Shown in pieces: positions 41,521-50,926 of a stretch of DNA of 64,000 bases. Both the position numbers and the translations under genes were made by a program. The stretch is from JAGNKE01 sp965230245. GTDB lineage: Bacteria > Pseudomonadota > Alphaproteobacteria > Micavibrionales > Micavibrionaceae. The notes below the pieces were generated by a model. It was given only the letters and a program-made list of their open reading frames with translations, was not told the DNA's origin and searched no databases. The stretch covers positions 1,426,001-1,490,000 of the forward strand of contig OZ246000.1 of assembly GCA_965230245.1 (NCBI GenBank), in the 5' to 3' direction. How positions within the stretch are numbered: position 1 is the first letter of the stretch; every line of letters starts with the position of its first letter.

Positions 41521-43563
41521 ATGCTCCGTTTTTTATGCTCTACATTGTTAACATCTTGTTTGATAAGCACAACCGCGTTAGCGGGTGAGGCGATAAAAGG
41601 CCGTGCGGAAACAAATCTGCGTATGGGGCATGAGCGCTCTATTTTTATGACAGAATTTTGGGTTCCGTTTGCGCAAAGCGAAGAATTAGACAATGTGCTT
41701 TACGGCTCGCTGCGTATGATGGGAGATGATCAGGATAACCGCGAAGGAAATTTAGGTGTAGGCTATCGTCAGGTCATTGATGCAAACGGCTTTAAGGGCG
41801 TGGCGGGTGTGCATGGCTGGCTAGATAGGCGTATTACCGAGCGCGGATCAAAGTTCAATCAAGTGACGCTTGGCACAGAATGGCTTGGCGAAAGCGTGGA
41901 TGTCCGGTTAAACGGTTATATTCCTCTGTCCGATAAACGCGAAATCACCATTCCCAATGCCAACCCGCAAGGGCCGGAACTCGCCGGAACGGGCATATTG
42001 GTTGATACGAACGGTACAGTTCTAGAAGAGCCGCAGGGCGGCTTTGATTTAGAGCTGGGTTTGGAGCTGGGGCAATATTCGGACTTTATCCGCGATCATA
42101 CAGACCGTTTTCATGTCTATGCGGGCGGGTATTATTTTGATGGGCCGAATACAGAAGATGTCGCCGGATGGCGCACACGTGTTAGCGCCGATGTGACAGA
42201 AAATATTCAGTTCGGGGCGCGGTTTCAACGCGATGATGTGCGCGGCAGCCAAGGGTTTTTAGAAGCCACATTCCGTTTTCCGTTCGGGCATAAAAAAAGC
42301 TACCGAAAAGAAGGGATACGCGCCCGCCTCGATGAAAGCCCTGAGCGCGATATTGATATTGTGACGAATGAGACGATCATCGATACAGGGGATCGTGTGC
42401 AGGTCCTAAACACCACAACAGGCACAGCGCAGGAAGTCTTGCATGTTGATAACACCGCCGCAGGGGGTGGAGACGGCAGCGCAGAAAACCCATATAACAC
42501 GCTTGCCGACGCCGAGGCCGCCGCATCGGCGCATACAATCATCTATGTTAATCAAGGAGACGGAACAGACACCAATCAAGATCAGGGCATTACGCTAAGC
42601 CAGACAGGGCAACAGCTTATCGGATCAGGAACAAATTTTGTCTATGATAGCGGTAAATTCACCACAGAAAACGGCGCAAACCCAACAGGAACACTTATAG
42701 CGGCAGCAACATCCGCGCCTATTATTTCAAACACTGCAGGAGATGGCATAAGAATAAACGCGGACGACATAACTGTTGCAGGAGTGCGCGTAGATAGTAC
42801 AACAAGACACGGTATTTTGATTCAAGCAACTGCAGCAAATGTTGTTGAAAATGTTAATATATTAAATAATAGAATTTCCAATGTTTCACAAGACGGTCTC
42901 AGAGTCGAAGCAAGCGGCATAGGGGCAGAAGTATTGAATACAAATATCGACAATAATTTGATAAACTCGAGCGGTAGATACAATCAACTATTTTTCAGCC
43001 TCAATTCTGGTAGAATTGAGGACGCAATTTTTCAAAATAACAGCTTAGATAATAGTGGTCTTGATAATCTTTATATTTTAAATTCTGACACATCATACAT
43101 AGGAAATATTACGTTAAGAAACAATTCTGTGGCAAATAGTCAAGACGACGGAATATTTATCTTGTCAAGATTTAACGGCATTATCGAAGATATTAGCATT
43201 TCTAATTCAAACATATCAGGTAGCACCTTACGAGGTATATATGCTAATGCTAGGAACGATGCTCAATTAAACAATCTAATTATTGAGGAAAATATTATAA
43301 CGTCTAATGGTACTTTTGGAATATTTTTAAATGATGACTCATCGAATATATTGACTGTAGATCTTGGTGGAGGTTTTGGGAGTTCAGGTAATAATAGTAT
43401 TTTTTCAAATACCTTAGAAGAAATCAGAGTTGACCTTGATGGAGAAGAGCTTAAAGCAGAAAACAATTGGTGGGGAAATATCGGTGGTCTTAATCCTGCA
43501 GAAATAATATTAGATGTTGGCAGTACAATAGATTCTAATCCATTTTTAACCGAAGCACCTTAA
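41521..43563 (+). CDS. Inverse autotransporter (invasin/intimin-like barrel) with beta-helix passenger
   Basis: 680 residues. Signal peptide 1-21 (TALA|G). Residues about 30-262 match an inverse-autotransporter beta-barrel (NVLYGSLRMM, NLGVGYRQVIDANGFKGVAGVHGWLDRR, LGTEWLGESVDVRLNGYIPL, FHVYAGGYYFD), as in intimin and invasin. A linker with VDNTAAGGGDGSAENPYNTLADA leads into repeated short strands with ILNNRISN-, IDNNLINS- and LRNNSVAN-like units (about 400-650), a right-handed parallel beta helix. Here the helix replaces the Ig-like modules of classical invasins. GC falls along the gene and the C-terminal half is clearly AT-rich. Likely a surface adhesin or polysaccharide-binding protein. 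Confidence 0.82.
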   Translation: MLRFLCSTLLTSCLISTTALAGEAIKGRAETNLRMGHERSIFMTEFWVPFAQSEELDNVLYGSLRMMGDDQDNREGNLGVGYRQVIDANGFKGVAGVHGWLDRRITERGSKFNQVTLGTEWLGESVDVRLNGYIPLSDKREITIPNANPQGPELAGTGILVDTNGTVLEEPQGGFDLELGLELGQYSDFIRDHTDRFHVYAGGYYFDGPNTEDVAGWRTRVSADVTENIQFGARFQRDDVRGSQGFLEATFRFPFGHKKSYRKEGIRARLDESPERDIDIVTNETIIDTGDRVQVLNTTTGTAQEVLHVDNTAAGGGDGSAENPYNTLADAEAAASAHTIIYVNQGDGTDTNQDQGITLSQTGQQLIGSGTNFVYDSGKFTTENGANPTGTLIAAATSAPIISNTAGDGIRINADDITVAGVRVDSTTRHGILIQATAANVVENVNILNNRISNVSQDGLRVEASGIGAEVLNTNIDNNLINSSGRYNQLFFSLNSGRIEDAIFQNNSLDNSGLDNLYILNSDTSYIGNITLRNNSVANSQDDGIFILSRFNGIIEDISISNSNISGSTLRGIYANARNDAQLNNLIIEENIITSNGTFGIFLNDDSSNILTVDLGGGFGSSGNNSIFSNTLEEIRVDLDGEELKAENNWWGNIGGLNPAEIILDVGSTIDSNPFLTEAP

Positions 43564-43696
43564 AAGCAAACAAAAATATTCAACCTAAAATTATTTTACA
43601 ATCTTTTGTTAATTTGGCTTTCCCAAAGTGCCAAAACTTCAAATAAGCGGTTCGAGGTGTCACCTGATACCTCCACCAACCAAGCAATAAAGCAGA

Positions 43697-45004
43697 CTAT
43701 GGCTTCATCTCGTCCAAAGAACTGACCAGCATGTTCCGGAGAGTAACCTCGTTTTCTGAAGGCTCCTGAGGAGCATAATGATGCGGGCGCGTTTCCATAT
43801 CAATTTCGATATAATCCACCAAACGCCTTTGTATCGGATCATCATCAAACGCCCCCTCATCACGCAGTTGCATCACGATTTGTGCCATCTGCGCCGTATC
43901 CATGACATGCAGAGTTCCCATTTCAGACGCAGTCTGCTCCAATATGATTTCCGGATGATGTTCGGCTAAATAACGTTGCAGCAATGCGGGATCGGTGTCC
44001 TGCATAAAATTTAAGGCCTGCTGGAATTCGCTTCTCATTTCATTTTCAAGTGCCTGAATATTCAAATCGATATAGTGCCCCATCGCCTCGTTGCCGCTTG
44101 TGGTACGGTACATATTTTCAAATTTACCGATCTGTTCCGATAAATCACTCATATTTTGCCCGAACTGTTCGTAACGCGCGGCTATATCGGGAGGCTGCTG
44201 TTCCAGAAATGCGTTTAACGTCGTTGCGCCTTTATAAATGGAAATCCTCGTTGCCGGATCGGACATGCTGGAAACATCAAGTTCAAAATCCGGATTTTGC
44301 CGGGCGTAGTTATCGTGAATTCTACCGGCCACCGTTGCGCGGAAGTCAGTCAAAGATGCATTTAATCCCTCTTCCGTAATTTCGTAAGGGACCTCACCGG
44401 GCAGAAAAATGCCTAAGACTGACGCATGTATAAAGGCGTGATTTGCATTATGCGACACGTGCGGCGTGCCGTAACCAATCGTATGGTCAAACATATAAGG
44501 AAGCATATTCCCCGCGCGTGCCGCCAGAATACCTCTTTGGAATTCGACCGTGGCATCGTCGCCCATGCCGCGAAAACCATCCTGATCGGCGTTTCTTTCA
44601 TTCTGCCATCTTTGCCAGAAGGTACGCTCGCCCAGATGGCTGTTATGGCTTTCATGGCCCAGCTCATGACCCGTAACAAAATCCCTGACCAGATTAGGAT
44701 CGCCAGGAAAGCCGATTTCGTTATTTTCAAAATATTCCGGCAGATATCGATAACTGGCGACATCATTATCACCATCACCGTCCAGATCAGCAAAAACCAT
44801 TGACGGGGAAGTCTGCCTGTGAGTATCCGAAAAAGCCTGCTGAACCTCTTCCGCTCTCCGTAATATCGGGTCGCTGTTAAAAATTTGTGCTTGCTGGAAC
44901 AGGAATATCACCTCTTCTTCGCTATCCAGCGGGCTGTGAATGACGATATGGCCGCCATCGCCGACACGATCATATATGGCTTGGACATGCTCACGCCCGC
45001 CCAT
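43697..45004 (-). CDS. Zincin-like metalloprotein with HELGH motif, 435 aa
   Basis: HELGH at residues 113-117 followed by NERNADQDG near 135-143 gives the HExxH...ExxAD arrangement of zinc metallopeptidases. Upstream, FADLDGDGDNDVASYRYL is a calcium-type acidic turn. The C-terminal 200 residues are helical and unrecognised. No signal peptide is seen: the frame continues upstream (PPEGRIYITDATAEA) to a stop without another start codon, so either the ATG at 45004 is right or the gene has lost its 5' end. It lies behind the 392-aa gene on the same strand. Confidence 0.65.
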   Translation of the reverse strand: MGGREHVQAIYDRVGDGGHIVIHSPLDSEEEVIFLFQQAQIFNSDPILRRAEEVQQAFSDTHRQTSPSMVFADLDGDGDNDVASYRYLPEYFENNEIGFPGDPNLVRDFVTGHELGHESHNSHLGERTFWQRWQNERNADQDGFRGMGDDATVEFQRGILAARAGNMLPYMFDHTIGYGTPHVSHNANHAFIHASVLGIFLPGEVPYEITEEGLNASLTDFRATVAGRIHDNYARQNPDFELDVSSMSDPATRISIYKGATTLNAFLEQQPPDIAARYEQFGQNMSDLSEQIGKFENMYRTTSGNEAMGHYIDLNIQALENEMRSEFQQALNFMQDTDPALLQRYLAEHHPEIILEQTASEMGTLHVMDTAQMAQIVMQLRDEGAFDDDPIQRRLVDYIEIDMETRPHHYAPQEPSENEVTLRNMLVSSLDEMKP

Positions 45005-45221
45005 GGCCTCCGCTGTCGCATCTGTGATGTAGATTCTACCCTCAGGCGGTATGATGTATCACCCTGTAACCAATTTATTGTTTTAAAACGAACCCTATAG
45101 CCAATTTACAGCAAAATTAAGTTTTATGGCAAGTAACAAGCCAATAATCCCTGAGAATGAAATCAAATAAAAGAGGCCGCTTTAACAGCAACCCCTCTAA
45201 ATAAAAAATCCCTTATAAAAA

Positions 45222-46400
45222 CTAGACTTTAAAACTGCTTCCGCCCGTACCTGTATCCAGAACGGTTGTATCAGTTTCCAGACTATCTGCGTCTGCAACG
45301 ACTGTTTGCTGCTCTACAGTCTCGGCATAGAAAGGCGAACTTGGATCAGACCTGTCACCAAAACTGTCAACAAGCATGCCGCTGCCTTCAGGGCCGACAA
45401 TAACCGAAATACCCTGGAAGTCCTCAACATCAGCTTGATCGGCAGACGCCAGCGGGTCAGTAGGTTCCGTGGCCATAATTGCATCCGTTGTTTCCAGAGG
45501 TTGACGTGCAATCATGCCCTGATCATCGATAAGTAGACCCAGACCATCAAGCTCTTCAACACCAATAGCGATAACATCTTGTCCGTCAACTTCAATAACC
45601 TCTCCGGCTCCCGCCTGAATACCCAGCCGGTCGTATTCTTCTCTCGTCATAAGAATATCGATGTCCCAGTCGGGATGCCCGGCCGGTGTGTCATATGTCT
45701 GAACATTTTCAAGTGCGGGAACGGTTTCACGCTGATTCTCTGCTCGCCGGCGCTCGCCCAGATCAAAAGAAGCCCGCGTCGCAGTCGGCAAACCGTGAAG
45801 ACCTGATGGAACTTCGCCCTCCAACTGCCCTAAAGGCCACAAGGGCCCGTCATTCGTAAAATAACCGCGAAGCCAGTCCGTATCATGGGCAATCCCGATA
45901 ACAGAGAGAAACCCCCCGTTATCACCGTAAGGAACGATGTTCGGGCCCGCACCTGATGCGCCAAAGGACGGATCTTGCGCAAAAAAAGCGGTCGGAAGCT
46001 GAAAATTCGTCCGCGCCGCACCCGCCACAACAGCCACACGATGCAATGGAGATGCCGTGTGATCGGAAAGCGTCTCTCTCCACTCATCAACATTCCCATG
46101 TTGCTGTTCAAACATTGCACGATGCATATTAATAAGGTTTTGAGCCTCATTCGGACCTTGTTGCACACCTAATGTTTCTGCAGCATTAGGATTGATATCC
46201 GGATTGGAATAATCAGGCCTCACTACAACACGGTAACCCGGATTGACGTACTCTTTGACTTCACCGTTATCCGCATAATATTCGCCTGTGCCCGTTGGTG
46301 CAGCGGTAATTTCATAGTGTGTAACATTATTATGCATAACAGTTTCGACGTTTACGCCGTAACTTTGCTCAGCATGTTGGATCTTTTCTGGATTGCTCAT
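45222..46400 (-). CDS. Hypothetical protein, 392 aa
   Basis: Not recognised. The start codon is preceded on the minus strand by GGGGGG. The N-terminal 90 residues contain strand-like ETVMHNNVTHYEITAAPTG; the middle includes GAARTNFQLPTAFFAQDPSFG and IGIAHDTDWLRGYFTNDGPLW, which might be an enzyme core; the C-terminal 120 residues are acidic with repeated beta-prone stretches and end GTGGSSFKV. The end is reminiscent of type I secretion signals, as in the RTX gene at 52038-53084, but no transporter is present in the window. Same strand as the zincin gene 217 bases downstream. Confidence 0.65.
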   Translation of the reverse strand: MSNPEKIQHAEQSYGVNVETVMHNNVTHYEITAAPTGTGEYYADNGEVKEYVNPGYRVVVRPDYSNPDINPNAAETLGVQQGPNEAQNLINMHRAMFEQQHGNVDEWRETLSDHTASPLHRVAVVAGAARTNFQLPTAFFAQDPSFGASGAGPNIVPYGDNGGFLSVIGIAHDTDWLRGYFTNDGPLWPLGQLEGEVPSGLHGLPTATRASFDLGERRRAENQRETVPALENVQTYDTPAGHPDWDIDILMTREEYDRLGIQAGAGEVIEVDGQDVIAIGVEELDGLGLLIDDQGMIARQPLETTDAIMATEPTDPLASADQADVEDFQGISVIVGPEGSGMLVDSFGDRSDPSSPFYAETVEQQTVVADADSLETDTTVLDTGTGGSSFKV

Positions 46401-46537
46401 GTTATAACCCCCCGATTAATTAATTTGAAATATTATTTCACAAATAAAAAATAAGGTGCAATAAAAATAAACATTAAATAATTGTAATGATAAGCAGGCA
46501 TCTAAGTATTAAGTCTGAAAGCGCAGCGAGACACTGA

Positions 46538-46573
46538 GATACGATATTCAGTGAATCGGAACGAATCTATCCG
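46538..46573 (+). repeat. 36-bp direct repeat, copy 1
   Basis: GATACGATAT, five variable bases (TCAGT), then a 21-base segment beginning GAATCGGAACG and ending AATCTATCCG. The unit recurs at 47434-47469. The two copies flank the IcmD-like gene. The second part has CGGA/TCCG dyad symmetry. Confidence 0.85.
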
Positions 46574-46668
46574 TTTCACAAAGATATGTTTCGAACTAAA
46601 TTCGTAAACACCTAACGTCTCTTACAGCAGCAGCTAAAAAAGATTGAACATTCTCTCGAATGAAACAT

Positions 46669-46703
46669 TCAAACAAAACAAAAGGAGCCGAAACCGGCTC
46701 CTT
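46669..46703 (-). terminator. Terminator after the IcmD-like gene
   Basis: AAGGAGCCG (46682-46690) and CGGCTCCTT (46695-46703) form a perfect 9-bp stem with a 4-nt loop; on the minus strand it is followed by TTTTGTTTTGTTT. Confidence 0.88.
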
Positions 46704-46737
46704 AAGAATACGTTTAATCCTAATCTGTCTATATATA

Positions 46738-47136
46738 TTAGGTAACGTTAAAGCTAACAGATTGCAGAGCAGCTGCAGAAGCACCTGTACCTGTACCACC
46801 ATCATCAAGTGTCTCGGACATTGCTTCGAAGATGATTGGAGCAGCGAACAACGCACCACCGGCTGCCAGACGGATCGCACCGTCTTTCAGAGGTGTCTGT
46901 GTTGGGTTCTCAACGTGATCCTTGATTTTCAGGATACCCAGAACACCAAGAAGAATACCGAAGAGGTATGCCAGAGCTGTCAAAAGACCCGGGATACTTG
47001 CTACGGAAAGGACCATGTTTTCTGCGATGGAGCTGAAGTTGTTAGCAGCGTGGGCTGTACCGGCAGAACCGGCAACCATACCTGCTGTCATTGCAGCACC
47101 GAGTTTGTAGTATGTAAGTTTTGATGATTTGAACAT
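46738..47136 (-). CDS. IcmD/DotP-like membrane protein of type IVB secretion type
   Basis: 132 residues with signal peptide (cleavage near AHA|A), a membrane segment at about 48-70 (IPGLLTALAYLFGILLGVLGILKIKDH), the motif KDHVENPTQTPL, and a second hydrophobic segment GAIRLAAGGALFAAPIIFEAM. This order matches IcmD/DotP (and TraR-like proteins) of type IVB secretion systems, where a K-x-H-x-x-NPTQ-P link joins two helices. GAGGAGG lies upstream of the start and a strong terminator downstream, so it is probably a highly expressed single-gene unit. No other core type IVB genes adjoin it. Confidence 0.65.
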   Translation of the reverse strand: MFKSSKLTYYKLGAAMTAGMVAGSAGTAHAANNFSSIAENMVLSVASIPGLLTALAYLFGILLGVLGILKIKDHVENPTQTPLKDGAIRLAAGGALFAAPIIFEAMSETLDDGGTGTGASAAALQSVSFNVT

Positions 47137-47433
47137 TTAAGTTCCTCCTCTTACCAATTTGTTTAGTTAAATTAAGCTCGCTACAAGGATTTAAACCTAA
47201 GAATAAAACCACGATTGTTGGAAAGCTATAATATGAGCTTAACACATACTTTACGAAAAAGTGACATATTTCTGTCATATTTTTGTCAAATTTTATTTTT
47301 TTCAATAATAACAACAAGATAAATCTATATTTTTTGGATAAGCGCCTCGAAAACAAAACCACTATAAACCGTTAAGCCCGAAAAAGAGGGCAATTTGAAA
47401 GAAGAGAATCGTCCCGACAAAGAACTACATATA

Positions 47434-47469
47434 GATACGATATGGAGGGAATCGGAACGAATCTATCCG
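47434..47469 (+). repeat. 36-bp direct repeat, copy 2
   Basis: Same unit as 46538-46573 with GGAGG in the variable position. It lies about 300 bases upstream of the IcmD-like start. The 820-bp stretch between that gene and nrdH (47137-47956) holds this repeat, the NrdR boxes and no gene I can defend. Confidence 0.85.
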
Positions 47470-47771
47470 CGCCGCAGAGAATCGGTTTAAAAACCCTTGC
47501 ATACCAACGGTTACACGATAATAAGCTTTGATCTTAAGCGCCGAAACGCAAGTTTATTGCGAGTCTTATGAATAATAGAAACCGTCCGATACCCGAAACT
47601 CACAAAAATAATTGTATAGAAATTGCAGGAAACAGGCCTGACTTTGCACGAAAAAAACCATCTTTCAAAATCAATACATTAGAGGTTTTATCCCCGCTTC
47701 CATAAACACGTTTTACAGAGAAAAAAGGAGGGCAAAAACTGTAAATTAAATTTTTTTAAGGTGTTTTTGAT

Positions 47772-47819
47772 TAACTACATATTGACGTCCTAGGAACCCT
47801 TTTATACTATATTTTGTAT
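47772..47819 (+). promoter_or_regulatory. NrdR boxes overlapping the nrdHIEF promoter
   Basis: CTACATATTG at 47775-47784 and CTATATTTTG at 47807-47816 match the NrdR core CwAtATaTwG in 9 and 9 of 10 positions and are 32 bp apart (three helical turns), the spacing seen for NrdR. A promoter TTGACG (47782-47787)-17 bp-TACTAT (47805-47810) is covered by both boxes, which fits repression of ribonucleotide reductase genes by NrdR when dATP is high. Confidence 0.7.
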
Positions 47820-47956
47820 ATCAAGGGTCTTTCCAATCAGGAAAGAAATCCCATGAAATCTTAAAAACCCACCCCCTCAAACCCTTGGTTTGGGAACACT
47901 ATAATTGTCTCAAATTCGCCGGGGCGCAACAGAGGACCAACAGGAGGCTACTGATA

Positions 47957-48175
47957 ATGATAATCGTTTACAGCAAACCCGCTTGTATTCAATGCACAGC
48001 TACAACACGTGAGATGGACCGTAAAGGGATCGACTACACAGTTGTAGACATGAGCAAAGACGAAGACGCTCTGGTAACAGTCCGTGACATGGGCTACATG
48101 CAGGCGCCCGTCGTTGTCGCCGGTGAAGAACATTGGTCCGGCTTCCGTCCCGATAAAATCGGATCTCTTGCGTAA
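47957..48175 (+). CDS. nrdH: Glutaredoxin-like NrdH redoxin
   Basis: 72 residues from ATG 47957, preceded by AGGAGG at 47942-47947. IVYSKPACIQCTATTREMDRKGIDY contains the C-x-x-C active site of NrdH, and the WSGFRPDKIGSL end is diagnostic. It delivers electrons to the class Ib ribonucleotide reductase NrdE. First gene of nrdHIEF. Confidence 0.93.
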   Translation: MIIVYSKPACIQCTATTREMDRKGIDYTVVDMSKDEDALVTVRDMGYMQAPVVVAGEEHWSGFRPDKIGSLA

Positions 48176-48207
48176 GTTTTTTTAGCTTAAAGAGTAGAGT
48201 AAATCGC

Positions 48208-48654
48208 ATGGAACCTCTTCTGGTTTATTATTCAAGTCTTTCACAGAATACTTATCGCTTTGTCGAGAAGCTGGGTATTCGCGCGGAGAGAATCGATATA
48301 TCCATGAAGAGTGATCCGTTAATCATGGAAGAGCCTTACGTTCTGATTTCTCCGACCTATGCGGATGATGACGGCAGCAAGGCTGTTCCAAAACAGGTCA
48401 TACGCTTTTTGAATAACCCGCAAAATCGGGAGTTCATGCAAGGCGTGATCGCATCCGGCAACCGTAACTTCGGCGAAATGTTCGCCTATGCCGGAACAGT
48501 CATATCAAGAAAATGTAACGTCCCGTGTCTCTACAGATTCGAACTGAGCGGCACGCCGGACGACATCGTAAACGTCCGAACAGGAGTAAGAAAACTATGG
48601 CAATCAATCAGCAACAGCACAGCCCAACAGAAAATGGCGAGACAACAAGCATGA
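48208..48654 (+). CDS. nrdI: NrdI flavodoxin-like protein
   Basis: 148 residues. YYSSLSQNTYRFVEKLG is the flavin phosphate loop region; LISPTYADDDGS, IASGNRNFGEMFAYAG and CLYRFELSGTPDDIVNVR are family-typical. NrdI supplies the oxidant needed to assemble the dimanganese-tyrosyl cofactor of NrdF. Starts 32 bases after nrdH. Its stop overlaps the nrdE start. Confidence 0.93.
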   Translation: MEPLLVYYSSLSQNTYRFVEKLGIRAERIDISMKSDPLIMEEPYVLISPTYADDDGSKAVPKQVIRFLNNPQNREFMQGVIASGNRNFGEMFAYAGTVISRKCNVPCLYRFELSGTPDDIVNVRTGVRKLWQSISNSTAQQKMARQQA

Positions 48655-50882
48655 CCGCCAAGATTGAATCAGACATGGGGCTGCCCTTGGTGCAAAAAAC
48701 AAAACCGACCAGCACGGCTGAAGTGTTGGAACGCGAGGCCAAGAAAATTCAAGAACAAGGCGCTGCCGAAGCGCCGATGGATTACCATGCTTTGAATGCC
48801 ATGCTGAATCTCTATGACGAGAACGGCAAAATTCAGTTCGACAAAGACAGAAAAGCTGCGCGCGAATTCTTCCTGCAACACGTAAATCAGAACACCGTAT
48901 TCTTCCACAATCTGGAGGAAAAACTCGGCCATCTCGTGATGCAGGGCTATTACGAAAGCAACGTGCTGGAACAATATGAATTCGATTTCATCCGTGATCT
49001 TTACGATTATGCCTATGCCAAGAAGTTCCGTTTCCCGACATTCCTCGGCGCATATAAATACTACACGGGTTATACGCTTAAAACCTTCGACGGTAAACGT
49101 TACCTAGAGCGCTATGAAGACCGCGCGGTGATGGTGGCGCTGACACTCGCACGCGGTAACGAGCCGATGGCCAAACACCTCGTGGATGAAGTTATTTCAG
49201 GCCGCTTTCAGCCAGCAACACCGACCTTCCTGAACGCCGGTAAAAAACAGCGCGGCGAACTTGTCTCCTGCTTCCTCTTGCGCATCGAAGACAATATGGA
49301 GTCCATCGGCCGCAGCATCAACTCGGCGCTCCAACTGTCCAAACGCGGCGGCGGTGTGGCACTACTGCTCTCCAACATCCGCGAATTCGGCGCGCCGATC
49401 AAAAAGGTCGAAGGCCAGTCCTCCGGAGTCATCCCCGTGATGAAACTGCTGGAAGATTCCTTCTCTTACGCGAACCAGCTTGGCTCCCGTCAGGGCGCAG
49501 GCGCGGTCTATTTGAACGCGCACCACCCTGACATCTTGCGCTTCCTCGACACAAAGCGTGAAAACGCCGACGAAAAAATCCGTATCAAAACACTGTCTCT
49601 TGGTGTGGTCATTCCTGATATCACCTTCGAACTCGCGAAGAACGACGAGTATATGTACCTGTTCTCGCCTTACGATGTTGAGCGGATCTACGGCGTACCG
49701 TTCTCCGAAATTTCCGTCACGGAAAAATACGAGGAAATGGTCGATAACAAACGTATCCGCAAAAGCAAGATCAAGGCGCGTGAATTCTTCAAGATTCTGG
49801 CCGAGATACAGTTCGAATCCGGTTACCCGTACATTATGTATGAAGACACGGTCAATCGTGCCAACGCCATCGACGGTAAAATCACGATGAGTAATCTCTG
49901 CTCTGAAATCCTGCAGGTCAGCGACGCGAGCGAATTTAACCCGGACCTCAGCTACAAGCATCTCGGCTCGGACATTTCCTGTAACCTTGGCTCTATGAAC
50001 ATTGCAAAATCCATGGAATCCCCCGACTTCGGAAAAACCGTTGAAACGGCCATCCGCGCCCTGACAGCCGTCTCCGACATGAGCAATCTTGATTGCGTGC
50101 CGTCTATCGCGCAAGGAAACAGCCGCTCCCACGCCATCGGTCTGGGACAGATGAACCTGCACGGTTATCTGGCAAAGGAAAGCATCCATTATGGCTCGGA
50201 AGAGGGCGTAGACTTCACAAATATGTATTTCTACACTGTGACCTACCATGCTCTGCGTGCATCAAACATGATCGCGACCGAGCGCGGTGAAACCTTCGCC
50301 GGCTTCGACAAATCCAAATACGCCAGCGGTGAATATTTCGACAAATACACCGAAAAACTCTGGGAGCCGAAAACCGAAAGGGTCAAAGAGCTTTTCGCCG
50401 ATGCAGGAATCCATATTCCGACACAGGAAGACTGGAAAAAGCTGAAGAAAATGGTCATGGAAAACGGCATCTACAATGCCTATCTGCAGGCGGTGCCGCC
50501 GACAGGCTCCATTTCCTATATCAACAACTCGACCTCTTCGATCCACCCGATCGTCTCCAAGATCGAAATCCGTAAAGAAGGTAAGATCGGCCGCGTTTAC
50601 TATCCCGCTCCCTACCTGACCAATGACAATCAGGAATATTACAGAGATGCCTACGAGATAGGCCCGGAAAAAATCATCGACACATATGCCGCCGCAACGC
50701 AGCACGTCGATCAGGGTTTATCACTGACGCTGTTCTTCCCCGATACCGCAACAACCCGCGATATCAACAAGGCGCAAATCTACGCATGGAAGAAGGGTAT
50801 CAAGACGATTTACTACATCCGCCTGCGCCAGATGGCTTTGGAAGGAACGGAAATAGAAGGTTGTGTTTCCTGTAGCTTATAA
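48651..50882 (+). CDS. nrdE: Class Ib ribonucleotide reductase, large subunit
   Basis: 743 residues from ATG 48651, whose ATGA overlaps the nrdI stop; an upstream in-frame ATG at 48597 would overlap nrdI by 58 bases. FQPATPTFLNAGKKQRGELVSCFLL (active-site cysteine), SNLCSEILQ (radical cysteine and glutamate) and VPPTGSISYINNS (binding loop) are all present, and the C terminus EGCVSCSL carries the redox cysteines. It reduces ribonucleoside diphosphates. Full length and intact. Confidence 0.95.
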   Translation: MTAKIESDMGLPLVQKTKPTSTAEVLEREAKKIQEQGAAEAPMDYHALNAMLNLYDENGKIQFDKDRKAAREFFLQHVNQNTVFFHNLEEKLGHLVMQGYYESNVLEQYEFDFIRDLYDYAYAKKFRFPTFLGAYKYYTGYTLKTFDGKRYLERYEDRAVMVALTLARGNEPMAKHLVDEVISGRFQPATPTFLNAGKKQRGELVSCFLLRIEDNMESIGRSINSALQLSKRGGGVALLLSNIREFGAPIKKVEGQSSGVIPVMKLLEDSFSYANQLGSRQGAGAVYLNAHHPDILRFLDTKRENADEKIRIKTLSLGVVIPDITFELAKNDEYMYLFSPYDVERIYGVPFSEISVTEKYEEMVDNKRIRKSKIKAREFFKILAEIQFESGYPYIMYEDTVNRANAIDGKITMSNLCSEILQVSDASEFNPDLSYKHLGSDISCNLGSMNIAKSMESPDFGKTVETAIRALTAVSDMSNLDCVPSIAQGNSRSHAIGLGQMNLHGYLAKESIHYGSEEGVDFTNMYFYTVTYHALRASNMIATERGETFAGFDKSKYASGEYFDKYTEKLWEPKTERVKELFADAGIHIPTQEDWKKLKKMVMENGIYNAYLQAVPPTGSISYINNSTSSIHPIVSKIEIRKEGKIGRVYYPAPYLTNDNQEYYRDAYEIGPEKIIDTYAAATQHVDQGLSLTLFFPDTATTRDINKAQIYAWKKGIKTIYYIRLRQMALEGTEIEGCVSCSL

Positions 50883-50926
50883 AACAACCAAATGCGTAAC
50901 CATACTAAAAAGAAAGGGATTGCAAT

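Noticed and set aside
43670..43678. CCTCCACCA as the right attachment site of the tRNA-Tyr element
   Set aside because: Nine bases match the tRNA 3' end, but the upstream tRNA sequence is not repeated at the same spacing, so this may be chance. The far end of the element stays undefined.
46669..46703. Perfect 9-bp palindrome as an operator
   Set aside because: It is followed by a T-rich tract on the minus strand just after a gene end, which fits a terminator.
47568..47705. 45-codon frame on the plus strand upstream of nrdH
   Set aside because: No ribosome binding site, no recognisable feature, and it lies in a promoter region.
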